DNA of 64,000 bases, from NCBI GenBank assembly GCA_017458065.1, contig JAFTGD010000018.1, positions 22,950 to 86,949 of the forward strand. Direction: 5' to 3'. Origin of the DNA: Oscillospiraceae bacterium. Lineage in GTDB: Bacteria; Bacillota; Clostridia; Oscillospirales; Oscillospiraceae. Both the position numbers and the translations under genes were made by a program. This document shows positions 8,765-16,878 of this stretch, piece after piece (within the stretch, counting starts at the first letter, position 1; every line of letters begins with the position of its first letter). The notes below the pieces were generated by a model. The model was not told the origin of the DNA, did no database searches, and worked only from the letters and a program-made list of their open reading frames with translations.

Positions 8765-8837
8765 CTGCCCACCTGGTTATGATTCAAGTTGCTGATAAGG
8801 AGCAAGGAGGAAAGTGACCGGGTGGGCAGCTTTTTTT
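8765..8837 (+). terminator. Long-looped palindrome and terminator after the recombinases (element A)
   Basis: CTGCCCACCTGGT (8765-8777) pairs with ACCGGGTGGGCAG (8817-8829) and is followed by C and seven T. The loop is ~39 nt. Both flanks of the loop (GGTTAYGATYC after the left arm and GGAAAG before the right arm) recur in element B at 9691, so it is a repeat family as well as a terminator. Confidence 0.7.
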
Positions 8838-8851
8838 GTTTTCAGACCTTC

Positions 8852-8880
8852 TTTACGCTTCAACAGATTTATGATACAAT
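8852..8880 (+). promoter_or_regulatory. Weak promoter candidate for the CmpB-type gene
   Basis: TTTACG (8852-8857), 17 bp, TACAAT (8875-8880), about 55 bases before the ATG at 8936. Confidence 0.4.
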
Positions 8881-8935
8881 TCCCAATGACCCGTATTGAA
8901 TCGGAAAACCAACGTGGGGGATAATTGATAGACAA

Positions 8936-9685
8936 ATGAGCACATTTCTTGTTTTTGCATATTTGTTCTTTATAGGTTCTCTGCTTGGATGGTGCCTGGA
9001 AGTGCTGTTCCGAAAATTTTTTTCTTCCTCCAACCCGGAACATCGCTGGATCAATCCCGGCTTCTGTGTTGGACCGTATATCCCGCTTTATGGCAGTGGT
9101 CTGTGTATTCTGTATTTGCTGGCCACGCTTGGAGAGACATATGGGTTGGATGTCAGCAGAACTGGGAAAGCCCTGCTCTTCCTTGGAATGGCAGTCAGCA
9201 TGACGCTGATTGAATATCTCGCCGGTATTATGCTTCTCAAACTATTCAAGCTTCGCCTCTGGGACTATAGCAGATTGTGGGGAAACATCCAAGGTCTGAT
9301 CTGTCCGCTGTTTTCTCTGTTCTGGGCGATTCTCGGCGCTATCTATTATTTCTTTGTTCATCCCGCGATTCTGGAGGCATTGACATGGCTGGCCAACAAT
9401 CTGGCCTTCTCCTTTGTGATCGGGTTCTTCTTCGGCGTGTTTACTATCGATGTGGTTTACTCCGGCAGCTTGGTCAGCAAAATGAAAGCCTATGCGGATG
9501 AGCATCAGGTAGTAGTGCGGGTAGAGGAGCTTCGATTGTATATCCGAAGAAAGCGCGAACTGGCGTCTATGCGGGTACACTTCTTCCTGCAGTTTCAGAC
9601 GGATGGTCTGCTCGCCGACCACATGAGAGAAGCCCATGAAGCCATTGAGAAGATCCGAGAAAAAAGAGAAGCCTGGCACAGATAA
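8936..9685 (+). CDS. Putative ABC-transporter type IV (CmpB, PF06541) membrane protein
   Basis: A 249-residue membrane protein. The opening FFIGSLLGWCLEVLFRK, the NPGFCVGPYIPLYG motif and the KLFKLRLWDYSRLWGNIQG motif are the signatures of the family called putative ABC-transporter type IV. I see about five hydrophobic segments up to residue ~180, then a basic, helical cytoplasmic tail. No ATPase partner is adjacent, so transport is unproven. The gene is bracketed by two related palindromes (8765-8829 and 9691-9754), which suggests it may move or be regulated as a unit. Confidence 0.8.
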   Translation: MSTFLVFAYLFFIGSLLGWCLEVLFRKFFSSSNPEHRWINPGFCVGPYIPLYGSGLCILYLLATLGETYGLDVSRTGKALLFLGMAVSMTLIEYLAGIMLLKLFKLRLWDYSRLWGNIQGLICPLFSLFWAILGAIYYFFVHPAILEALTWLANNLAFSFVIGFFFGVFTIDVVYSGSLVSKMKAYADEHQVVVRVEELRLYIRRKRELASMRVHFFLQFQTDGLLADHMREAHEAIEKIREKREAWHR

Positions 9686-9690
9686 GATCA

Positions 9691-9754
9691 GCCCACTTGG
9701 TTACGATCCACGATGCTTTATAGAAAGCATGCTGGAAAGAAACCGGGTGGGCAG
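9691..9754. terminator. Palindrome between convergent genes (element B)
   Basis: GCCCACTTGGTT (9691-9702) pairs with AACCGGGTGGGC (9741-9752), with wobbles. An inner hairpin ATGCTTT-ATAG-AAAGCAT sits in the loop. The outer arms and adjoining loop bases match element A at 8765 in the same orientation. It could act as a two-way terminator. Confidence 0.6.
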
Positions 9755-9758
9755 CATT

Positions 9759-10235
9759 TCATCTGTTCAATACCGTTTCTTTCAGTGAGACCGCTTTATC
9801 CGCCAGACAGACCAGCCATGCCTCGCGGCTCTTCGGAACCGCTGTGATGGTGAGCGGCCACATATGGCTCCGGATCATGCTCTCCACTTTCGCGTCTGCG
9901 CCGAGGTTCTCCCGGGCGTTCTCTGCGGCACGGTCGGCATGATGAAACCCATGCCACCTGTGACTGCCGTCGTCCTTATGATGCCAGTCGTAAAGATAGA
10001 AATCATGCAGCATTGCTCCCGTCAGAAGCGCTTTTTTATCCAGACGCAGATGGAGGGCGTTATCGAGGCGATAGCAAAGCTTGGCCACAGAATAGCAATG
10101 GCGGTAGGTCGATACGCTTCCGTGCTGGCGGTACTGCTTCATCTGCTGCACAAGGGGATGCCTTTTTACAGGGTGCAAAATCTCTTCAAATTCTCTTTTT
10201 TGCGGCAAACTGCCATTGGTGGATTTCTTTTTCAT
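9759..10235 (-). CDS. HD-domain phosphohydrolase-like protein
   Basis: A 158-residue protein with the metal-ligand series of HD hydrolases: His in STYRHC, the HD pair in [12 protein letters not shown], His residues in [12 protein letters not shown] and IRSHMWPL, and a late Asp in CLADKA. It has no second domain, so the substrate is unknown; related stand-alone HD proteins act on phosphate esters or nucleotides. It is convergent with the CmpB-type gene, and element B separates them. Confidence 0.8.
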   Translation of the reverse strand: MKKKSTNGSLPQKREFEEILHPVKRHPLVQQMKQYRQHGSVSTYRHCYSVAKLCYRLDNALHLRLDKKALLTGAMLHDFYLYDWHHKDDGSHRWHGFHHADRAAENARENLGADAKVESMIRSHMWPLTITAVPKSREAWLVCLADKAVSLKETVLNR

Positions 10236-10568
10236 GAGCGTATTCTACCACGGCATCCAACGGCGGTAAAGCCTGATAATGTTAAAAATCCCTCCACTTC
10301 GTACAAGAAGCAGGAAATCTGATCAATAATCCTCCAATGAAAGGAAAATTCTCAAATAATACCCGAATATGCCATCGAAAAGTTGAAAAACGCCAAAAAA
10401 CGATGAGGTAGAAAAACACCCCTCAACTTCGTATTCATAGTCCCGAAAACACTGGGCAGAGTGGACAACAAATCGAGTCATAAAATACCCGTATTCTTGC
10501 AGAATCAACAAGAAAACGGCACTTTACGACGCAATATGAGGCACCCTTCAAAGTGACGGTCATAGTGG
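10236..10568. other. A/T-rich gap with no recognisable gene
   Basis: No convincing ORF or promoter. A short direct repeat (CCCTCMACTTCGTA) occurs at about 10290 and 10430, spaced ~140 bp. The stretch ends abruptly at coding sequence that lacks any signal peptide, so a recombination breakpoint is likely near 10565. Confidence 0.5.
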
Positions 10569-13500
10569 GTGGACTTCTCTTACTCCGTGAACGGCCAAAT
10601 GTACGATTTTAGCCTTCCCGGAGGCGAAAAGATCACATTATCAGACCTGATAGAAGTGCTGGGTATACTTGGCGATACATACAGTGGAGAAAAAGCGGCA
10701 TTTGATAGCGTAGAAGACTTCCTGAAAGAAGTGGCGAATGTTGAGTTCTCGGATGAGAGCTTAGTTAAGGTTGCCAAAAATGAGGAAGATAACGACTGGA
10801 CGCTGGAGAGCCTGCAGCCCTTTGAAACCGAGGAGAGCCTGACCATCACCATGAAGAATGGGGATGTGGTTACGGTGAAGGTGACGGACGATCAGATCAA
10901 AACGGAGTATCTCAGCGACAGCGGCGAGCTGTATGAAGTTACTGTGACATATGGTGAAGCGGCAGGCATTCCGGATGGCTCTACCTTAAAAGTGACCGAG
11001 TTTTCGGAAGACGATGCAGAATACGAATATGCCCGCAATTCCATTCTTGCTGATAAGAAAGCGCGGGGCGAGTGGGTGGATTTGAGCAGCTTCGGTCTGG
11101 CGGCATTGGATATCTCCATCCTGAACCCGGATGGGGAGGAGATCGAACCGGAAGCGCCCGTGCAGGTGGATATCAAGGTAAAGCGCTTGCCTGGCGTAGA
11201 GGATTTGGCTGAGATTAAGGATACCCTGGAGGTACAGCATCATGTAGAGGTCGCAAATGGCGTAGTCATTGAGACAGTCTTTGATGGAAGTTTAGATGCA
11301 AATTTCCTGCTGCAGACGGATGAAACGATTGCTGAAGAGGGAACAACTGTTGATCCTTCTTCCGTTAGTGACGATGCATTTAATATCCCGAATATTGATC
11401 TGGATTCGTTGATCGATTTGGGAGAGCATTCGAGTGATGACGATGATATCATTTCGTTTGAGACACCTGTATTCTCTGTGTTTACTTTGACATGGAAGAC
11501 TAACCGCATAAATTCAAATAACACGGTCAATTTGTCATGGAAAAGTGGAACCGGGCGGAACGCTACTACTTATGGCACGGTAAGAATACATTACTATGAT
11601 ACCGATTATAATCCGATTCAACCTCCTGTTTCTGACCAGACGGTAACGCAGCAGCAGACAATTTCCTTAACGTCAGGTAACTATGTCAATATTCCGGGCT
11701 ATACTTTTTCGAGCGCTTGGGTTTACTATGATCAGCAAGCCGGGACTGGATGGAATCTGGATGAAGTGGGGGTGCAGTTTTATAACTACAATTACTATGG
11801 CACAACTTATCGTTTCACAGGGATACAACATGGGGGACAAGAATACAAATCAGGCTATTATCAAAACAATCAGGCATATACAGAAGATGTGTACCTGTTT
11901 TTTGAAAACACGGGCACACAGACTCAATCTGGAAAAGTCCACTACGGATATATAAATGGCAGTACCTTTGTAGAATTTCCAGAAGGAACTCCATCTTACA
12001 CGCCTACCTATAGCAATCAGTATCAGAAGTACTTGATTTACGATGTTGATGGCTATCAGTATTCATATACATATAGGAATAGATCGACTAACAGAATTGC
12101 TCCGTATGTCAGTGTTTCCGGAAGCTACTATGATACAGCTGGCAGCTATTTGGGACAACTGTCTAATAATGATGATATTTATCTTGTGTATGAACCAAAT
12201 CCGTCGACAACACAAGGTGGAACGCCGAAGCTGAAGGATGTCAGTGCTGAAGACAAGCCGGATGTACCTGACATTACTAAGACTTCTGTGGTGAATGGCG
12301 ATGGGACAAATACATTAAGCCTTTCTATTACAGGCCATACAAAGCCGCGCGAAGTGGAGAAACTTGCGGATGTTATTGTTATATTTGATGTTTCAGGTAG
12401 TATGAAGCAGAATATAGACAATAAAGAAGATGCTGCAGATGGCGTGAATGATACAAATTCCAGAATGTATCAGCTTAAACAAGCTGTCAATACTCTGGCT
12501 GATACGCTTCTGAGTGACAAATATAAGAACTCACAAGGCGAATCGTTGATTAGAATGTCACTTATATCATTCTCCAATATTGCACAAACATCGGGTAATA
12601 GTTTTACGGAAGATGCTGATACATTCAAGTCTTGGGTAAGCGGCCTTGGAGCTGATGGAGGCACAAACTGGGAAGCTGCGCTTAAACTGGCTAATACTAT
12701 TCAAGTCGATCCTGAACGCGCAACCTTCGTCATTTTTGTGACGGACGGAGAACCTACATTCCGTTACACAAGAGGAAAATATAGTGATTTACAATTGATT
12801 TATCCACAAAGTAACAGCGAGTATGATATAACCGATTACTATAGTATCTATAATGTGTTTGGTGGCGGAAATCAGGATTTATACGGAGAAAATTATGCAG
12901 CAGCATTAATTCAGGCAAAAAGTATTGTTGGAAATAAAAAGAATTTATTTACGATTGGTATTGGCCCGGATGTTATCAGTCTGGAACGCTTTGGAAACGA
13001 GGCCGGTGCAGGTGGAAACTATACGGCGACCAGCAGCTCTGCTTTGGAAGACGCATTTGATGATATTACCGCAAAAATTGTTGCTCTGATGGGCTACAGC
13101 GATGTAAAGATCACCGACGGTATCACGGATCTGACCCAGACGGTTCAGAAGTCAACATATGTTAACTTTGCAGAGGACGATTTCACCTATTATAAAGGTC
13201 ATGCCGCGACGGTGGAAGATGTGACAAACGAACTTGCCGCTGCTGAGGGCGATATGGTTTGGGAAGCCTGGACACCTTCTTCCGAAGGGTGCGCTGAAGC
13301 GGTTTACAACACAACGACCGGCGCGGTTGAGTGGAACATGGGCGAGGCCTTTATGCTGGAGGACGGCTATACCTATCAGGTGCGCTTCAAGGTATGGCCC
13401 AGTCAGGAAGCCTACGACCTGCTGGCCGACCTGAACAACGGCGTGAAGAGCTACGCCAGCCTGTCCGATGAGGAAAAAGCGCAGATTAAGGAGCCCACCA

Positions 13501-15182
13501 CAGCGGGTGGTATGTATACTCTCAAGACCAACAGCGAGACCAGCTATACCTACCGGGAAGCGACTAAATCTGGCGACACGGTCACGCCTACTGGAGAGCC
13601 GAGTGAACCGGGACACTTTGACGATGTTGATCCCCTCCTGCTTACGACCAAGCCCCTGCGGGTTCAGAAGCAGTGGCACAACAACTATGTCGATAGTAGG
13701 GCGCTGACTGACAGCATTACCATGGAGCTTTACGGCGTGGATTCTGATGGCGTGACATCCCGCGACTTCAAGACAATTACGCTGACCAACGCAGGAAACT
13801 GGTATTCGGAGAACAACTATATCTCCTATGGCCTTGTGACCTACGATACCGAGACGGGTGCGAATGTCAAGATCTACGAAACCGGCCACGACTTCACGCT
13901 TCGCGAGACCGACGATGAAGCCCATTATTATGAGCTGACTGCGGGAATTTACCGGCCAATGTTCATCAACGGCACGCCTGCGATTCTGGAAAAGGTGGAT
14001 GCTGCACCTGCCGGAATGGGCAGCAGTGCTTTCCATTACAGCGACGGTTCACACCATTACTATCGGCTGGACGGAAAGATTTATCGGGATACTCAGTCCG
14101 ATATCCTGATGATTGCCACCAACACCCACAGAAGCTATATGGACTTGAACAAAGTGGTCGTAGATGAATCTGGCATCGCAACGGTCGATGATACTGAATT
14201 TGAGTATAATATCACATTTACCGTTCCCTCTGGGATCGCAAACTATGATACCGTAGAGAAATATATCTGGTTCAGTATTTATGACTCTGTTGCAAGGCGT
14301 ACATTATCACCTGATGAGTATTCCTATACGAACGCGCAAAAGCCTGCCGACATAGACAGCAGTACTTATGGTGGTTCGGCTTATGCCAATTACCTGATTG
14401 CCACCAGCGGAAACCAGTTTACACTGAAAATCAAGCAAGGCTGGAATGTGCGTTTCTTGAATCTCCCGATCGGAACGACCTATTCCTTTGAGGAAACCAG
14501 CATACCCGATGGGTATGATTTCGTCAAAGCGGAGGTCAGCGGTACGCGGTGGATCGCCAATATGGTAGATGGGACAGACCAGGGTTCTGAGCAGACGATG
14601 ACATCCCTTCCGGCCAACAATAGCGCAGATAACAGCAATACGGGTATCAGCGGTACGATTGACTTTGCCAATGCTCGCTACAACACTACCTACACGAACA
14701 AGACGATTCCCGTACCGGTGAAAATCCTGAAAACCAGTCAGGACGGCACAACGCCTCTGAAAGACGCGGTATTCACCCTGCACACGGAGAATGGCTACAA
14801 GGCCGATCCAAAGCAGGCGGCAAAAACAGACCTGACTTCAGGCGCTGACGGCATAATTGATCTGGGAAATCTGTCGTTCGGAATGTATTACCTGGTTGAA
14901 ACCGCTGCCCCGGCAGGGTATATCCCGCTTTCGGAGCCGGTGGAGATCACAGTTACTTCCTCCGGCGTTACCTACAACCAGAGCGACAGCAGTCTGTCGC
15001 ATAGTGGCGGTGGTGTCAAACGCGATGAAACAACGGGAGCTTACACATTGATTGTCACCAATAACGCCGGATATGAATTGCCTTCCACCGGCGGCCCCGG
15101 CACACGCCTTTTCACGATCCTCGGTAGTATCCTGATCCTTGGAGCGGGAGTACTGCTGTGGAGGAGACGGAGATTGATTTAA
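10569..15182 (+). CDS. LPxTG-anchored vWA/Cna-B adhesin lacking its N-terminus
   Basis: A 1537-residue cell-wall protein. In order: a β-rich region typical of the inside of large clostridial surface proteins; a MucBP-like Tyr-rich part (~350-560); a vWA domain with the metal-binding motif DVSGSM (607-612) and a later VTDGEP; Cna-B-like repeats (LRVQKQW); a SpaA/prealbumin-like domain ending LVETAAPAGY; LPSTG (1504-1508); a hydrophobic helix; and RRRR. Sortase would anchor it. The frame starts at a GTG with no ribosome binding site and an in-frame stop two codons upstream, and there is no signal peptide. The 5' end is therefore probably missing, making it a silent or pseudogene copy. No sortase is in the window. 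Confidence 0.8.
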   Translation: MDFSYSVNGQMYDFSLPGGEKITLSDLIEVLGILGDTYSGEKAAFDSVEDFLKEVANVEFSDESLVKVAKNEEDNDWTLESLQPFETEESLTITMKNGDVVTVKVTDDQIKTEYLSDSGELYEVTVTYGEAAGIPDGSTLKVTEFSEDDAEYEYARNSILADKKARGEWVDLSSFGLAALDISILNPDGEEIEPEAPVQVDIKVKRLPGVEDLAEIKDTLEVQHHVEVANGVVIETVFDGSLDANFLLQTDETIAEEGTTVDPSSVSDDAFNIPNIDLDSLIDLGEHSSDDDDIISFETPVFSVFTLTWKTNRINSNNTVNLSWKSGTGRNATTYGTVRIHYYDTDYNPIQPPVSDQTVTQQQTISLTSGNYVNIPGYTFSSAWVYYDQQAGTGWNLDEVGVQFYNYNYYGTTYRFTGIQHGGQEYKSGYYQNNQAYTEDVYLFFENTGTQTQSGKVHYGYINGSTFVEFPEGTPSYTPTYSNQYQKYLIYDVDGYQYSYTYRNRSTNRIAPYVSVSGSYYDTAGSYLGQLSNNDDIYLVYEPNPSTTQGGTPKLKDVSAEDKPDVPDITKTSVVNGDGTNTLSLSITGHTKPREVEKLADVIVIFDVSGSMKQNIDNKEDAADGVNDTNSRMYQLKQAVNTLADTLLSDKYKNSQGESLIRMSLISFSNIAQTSGNSFTEDADTFKSWVSGLGADGGTNWEAALKLANTIQVDPERATFVIFVTDGEPTFRYTRGKYSDLQLIYPQSNSEYDITDYYSIYNVFGGGNQDLYGENYAAALIQAKSIVGNKKNLFTIGIGPDVISLERFGNEAGAGGNYTATSSSALEDAFDDITAKIVALMGYSDVKITDGITDLTQTVQKSTYVNFAEDDFTYYKGHAATVEDVTNELAAAEGDMVWEAWTPSSEGCAEAVYNTTTGAVEWNMGEAFMLEDGYTYQVRFKVWPSQEAYDLLADLNNGVKSYASLSDEEKAQIKEPTTAGGMYTLKTNSETSYTYREATKSGDTVTPTGEPSEPGHFDDVDPLLLTTKPLRVQKQWHNNYVDSRALTDSITMELYGVDSDGVTSRDFKTITLTNAGNWYSENNYISYGLVTYDTETGANVKIYETGHDFTLRETDDEAHYYELTAGIYRPMFINGTPAILEKVDAAPAGMGSSAFHYSDGSHHYYRLDGKIYRDTQSDILMIATNTHRSYMDLNKVVVDESGIATVDDTEFEYNITFTVPSGIANYDTVEKYIWFSIYDSVARRTLSPDEYSYTNAQKPADIDSSTYGGSAYANYLIATSGNQFTLKIKQGWNVRFLNLPIGTTYSFEETSIPDGYDFVKAEVSGTRWIANMVDGTDQGSEQTMTSLPANNSADNSNTGISGTIDFANARYNTTYTNKTIPVPVKILKTSQDGTTPLKDAVFTLHTENGYKADPKQAAKTDLTSGADGIIDLGNLSFGMYYLVETAAPAGYIPLSEPVEITVTSSGVTYNQSDSSLSHSGGGVKRDETTGAYTLIVTNNAGYELPSTGGPGTRLFTILGSILILGAGVLLWRRRRLI

Positions 15183-15199
15183 CATGAGTTTAAGAGAGG

Positions 15200-15232
15200 C
15201 TGGTCTTCAGGAAACTGGAGATCAGTCTTTCT
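15200..15232 (+). terminator. Terminator of the adhesin gene
   Basis: CTGGTCTTCAG-GAAA-CTGGAGATCAG followed by a T-rich run. It is duplicated at 16373. Confidence 0.7.
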
Positions 15233-15279
15233 TTCTGGGGCGGGGTTAGTCATGCCTAATACAATGCGGTATTTCCAGA

Positions 15280-15308
15280 TTGAAATAGGTAGCTGTTTGT
15301 GATATAAT
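15280..15308 (+). promoter_or_regulatory. Promoter of RHH gene copy 1
   Basis: TTGAAA (15280-15285), 17 bp, TATAAT (15303-15308). The same promoter is repeated at 16453. Confidence 0.75.
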
Positions 15309-15351
15309 GTAATTGTCCAGTATTGTGCATTTATGGTAGAGGAGAACAGAG

Positions 15352-15543
15352 ATGGCCAGAGCGAAAAAAGATGGCATATATCTTAATGTCCGCATTGAGA
15401 CTCCGATATATAGAAAGCTTCAGGAAGTATGCGCGGAAGCCGGTCAGCTGAAGACCACTGTGGTTGAGCGGGCGTTGACTGCGTATTTTGAGGAATATGA
15501 TCGGAAGCAGGAAATACTGCGGAAGCATGAAAATGATGAATGA
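15352..15543 (+). CDS. Ribbon-helix-helix (CopG-like) DNA-binding protein, copy 1
   Basis: A 63-residue protein. The pattern YLNVRIETPIYRKLQEVC followed by KTTVVERALTAYF fits a β strand and two helices of the RHH fold, so it is a likely dimeric repressor. It has a near-consensus promoter and AGAGGAG before the ATG. It ends 25 bp before a truncated EcoRI-type methyltransferase gene. A near-identical copy (16525-16716) precedes another methyltransferase remnant, so this regulator seems to travel with modification genes. Confidence 0.75.
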   Translation: MARAKKDGIYLNVRIETPIYRKLQEVCAEAGQLKTTVVERALTAYFEEYDRKQEILRKHENDE

Positions 15544-15568
15544 CCATCTGGTTTTGAGGTGATAAAGA

Positions 15569-16192
15569 ATGGCAGGAAATAAAAATCTGAACAGCGCTAA
15601 GACTGCCCGGAAGGATGAATTCTATACGCAGCTGACGGATATCGAGAAGGAGATGCGCTATTACAGAAAGCATTTTAAGGATAAGACAGTGTTCTGCAAT
15701 TGTGATGATCCGTTCGAGAGTAACTTCTTCAAGTACTTTGTGCTCAATTTCAATCGGCTTGGCCTGAAGAAGCTCATTGCGACGTGTTACACGGGATCTC
15801 CGATTGCCAATAAGCAGCTTTCCATTTTTGATATTCTCGGTGAATCTGAAGAAACACAGAATAAACCATACAAGGCGGTCGTGACTACGGTCTATGACAA
15901 GACCGGTGACGGCGGTGTGGATATGCTGGATGTTGCGGAGCTGTTTAAGTCTGGAGAGAATGAGTTGACAGAATTGAAAGGTGATGGCGATTTCCGATCC
16001 CCGGAATGTCTGGAACTTCTGGACGAGGCAGACATCGTGGTCACGAATCCTCCGTTCTCGCTGTTCCGGGAATATGTTGCTGTCCTTGTTGAGCATAAAA
16101 AGAAGTTTATTATCATTGGCAACGTGAATGCTGTTAAATACAGAGAAACATGCAACTTCCGATGGGAATGGCCTCATATTTACAGGCAGTGA
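15569..16192 (+). pseudogene. EcoRI-type adenine methyltransferase, 3'-truncated
   Basis: Similar to adenine-specific methyltransferases of the EcoRI family: the opening NLNSAKTARKDEFYTQL, the CDDP segment and the catalytic NPPF motif (about residue 152) are all present. The family is normally well over 300 residues; here the similarity stops after IIIGNVNAV (~190). The last ~15 codons read through the remains of a surface-protein gene in another frame. It probably lacks part of the fold needed for activity. GAGGTGAT before the ATG and the RHH gene upstream suggest a former two-gene operon. Confidence 0.75.
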
Positions 16193-16355
16193 TGTGCCAA
16201 AAGCAACAGATGGACAGCAAATCATAAATACTCCTGAGGGAGGCTACGAGCTTCCTTCCACCGGCGGCCACGGCACACGGTTCTTCACGATCCTCGGCAG
16301 CATCCTGATCCTTGGAGCGGGAGTACTGCTGTGGAGGAGACGGAGATTGGTTTAA
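16128..16355 (+). pseudogene. C-terminal fragment of a second LPxTG surface protein
   Basis: A 75-codon frame whose real homology starts near TSDGNGLIFTG and ends with LPSTGG, a hydrophobic helix and RRRR, almost the same tail as the 10569 adhesin. It has no signal peptide, ribosome binding site or ectodomain. Its 5' end overlaps the broken methyltransferase, marking the junction made by a deletion or recombination. Confidence 0.75.
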
Positions 16356-16372
16356 CACAAGCTTAAGAGAGG

Positions 16373-16408
16373 CTGGTCTTCAGGAAACTGGAGATCAGCT
16401 TTTCTCTT
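16373..16408 (+). terminator. Duplicate terminator of the LPxTG tail fragment
   Basis: The same CTGGTCTTCAG-GAAA-CTGGAGATCAG hairpin as at 15200, followed by CTTTTCTCTTT. Confidence 0.65.
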
Positions 16409-16452
16409 TGAGGCGAGGTTAGTTTCGTCTAATACAATGCGGTATTTCCAGA

Positions 16453-16481
16453 TTGAAATAGGTAGCTGTTTGTGATATAAT
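16453..16481 (+). promoter_or_regulatory. Promoter of RHH gene copy 2
   Basis: TTGAAA (16453-16458), 17 bp, TATAAT (16476-16481). It is base-for-base the copy-1 promoter. Confidence 0.75.
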
Positions 16482-16524
16482 GTAAATGTCCAGTATTGTG
16501 CATTTATGGTAGAGGAGAACTGAG

Positions 16525-16716
16525 ATGGCCAGAGCGAGAAAAGATGGCATATATCTTAATGTCCGCATTGAGACTCCGATATATAGAAAGCTTCAGGAAG
16601 TATGCGCGGAAGCGGGGCAGATGAAAACCACTGTGGTTGAGAGGGCGCTGACTGCGTATTTTGAGGAATATGATCGGAAACAGGAAATACTGCGGAAATA
16701 TGAAAATGAGGAGTGA
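16525..16716 (+). CDS. Ribbon-helix-helix (CopG-like) DNA-binding protein, copy 2
   Basis: A 63-residue paralogue differing from copy 1 at only a handful of residues (for example R for K at 5, M for L in AGQMKTT, and the extreme C-terminus). The conserved core means both copies should bind the same operator. It is followed after 6 bp by the start of a methyltransferase that is cut after ~28 codons. The low divergence suggests a recent duplication or ongoing gene conversion. Confidence 0.75.
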   Translation: MARARKDGIYLNVRIETPIYRKLQEVCAEAGQMKTTVVERALTAYFEEYDRKQEILRKYENEE

Positions 16717-16722
16717 TAGGCT

Positions 16723-16812
16723 ATGACTGAGGCGCAGCAGAGAGAGGCCGCCGGACAGTTTTTCTGTAAATGGAATGGCAAAAATAAAGAAAACGAGGAT
16801 GCTCGTGTGTGA
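16723..16812 (+). pseudogene. N-terminal remnant of an MmeI-like DNA methyltransferase
   Basis: The 29-residue frame begins MTEAQQREAAGQFF and continues KWNGK...ENEDAR. This is the usual opening of large class I DNA methyltransferases of the MmeI/YeeA type in clostridia, where it runs on for hundreds of residues. Here it stops after ARV. The match is from family knowledge and short, so confidence is moderate. Confidence 0.55.
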
Positions 16813-16878
16813 TCTGCTCAATGGCGGCATGATATGTCATGCATGCGCACAACTTTTGCGAAATGAGGTAATATTCAT

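Larger units (their letters stand above)
15063..15545 (+). repeat. ~480-bp direct repeat, copy 1 (LPxTG tail + RHH gene)
   Basis: It runs from the LPSTGG codons through the terminator, promoter and whole ribbon-helix-helix gene. The same order and most bases recur at 16236-16717. Identity is highest in the promoter-RHH part. Confidence 0.85.
16236..16717 (+). repeat. ~480-bp direct repeat, copy 2
   Basis: The second copy of the LPxTG tail, terminator, promoter and RHH gene. Both copies have the same orientation and flank the truncated methyltransferase, so recombination between them would delete it. Confidence 0.85.
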
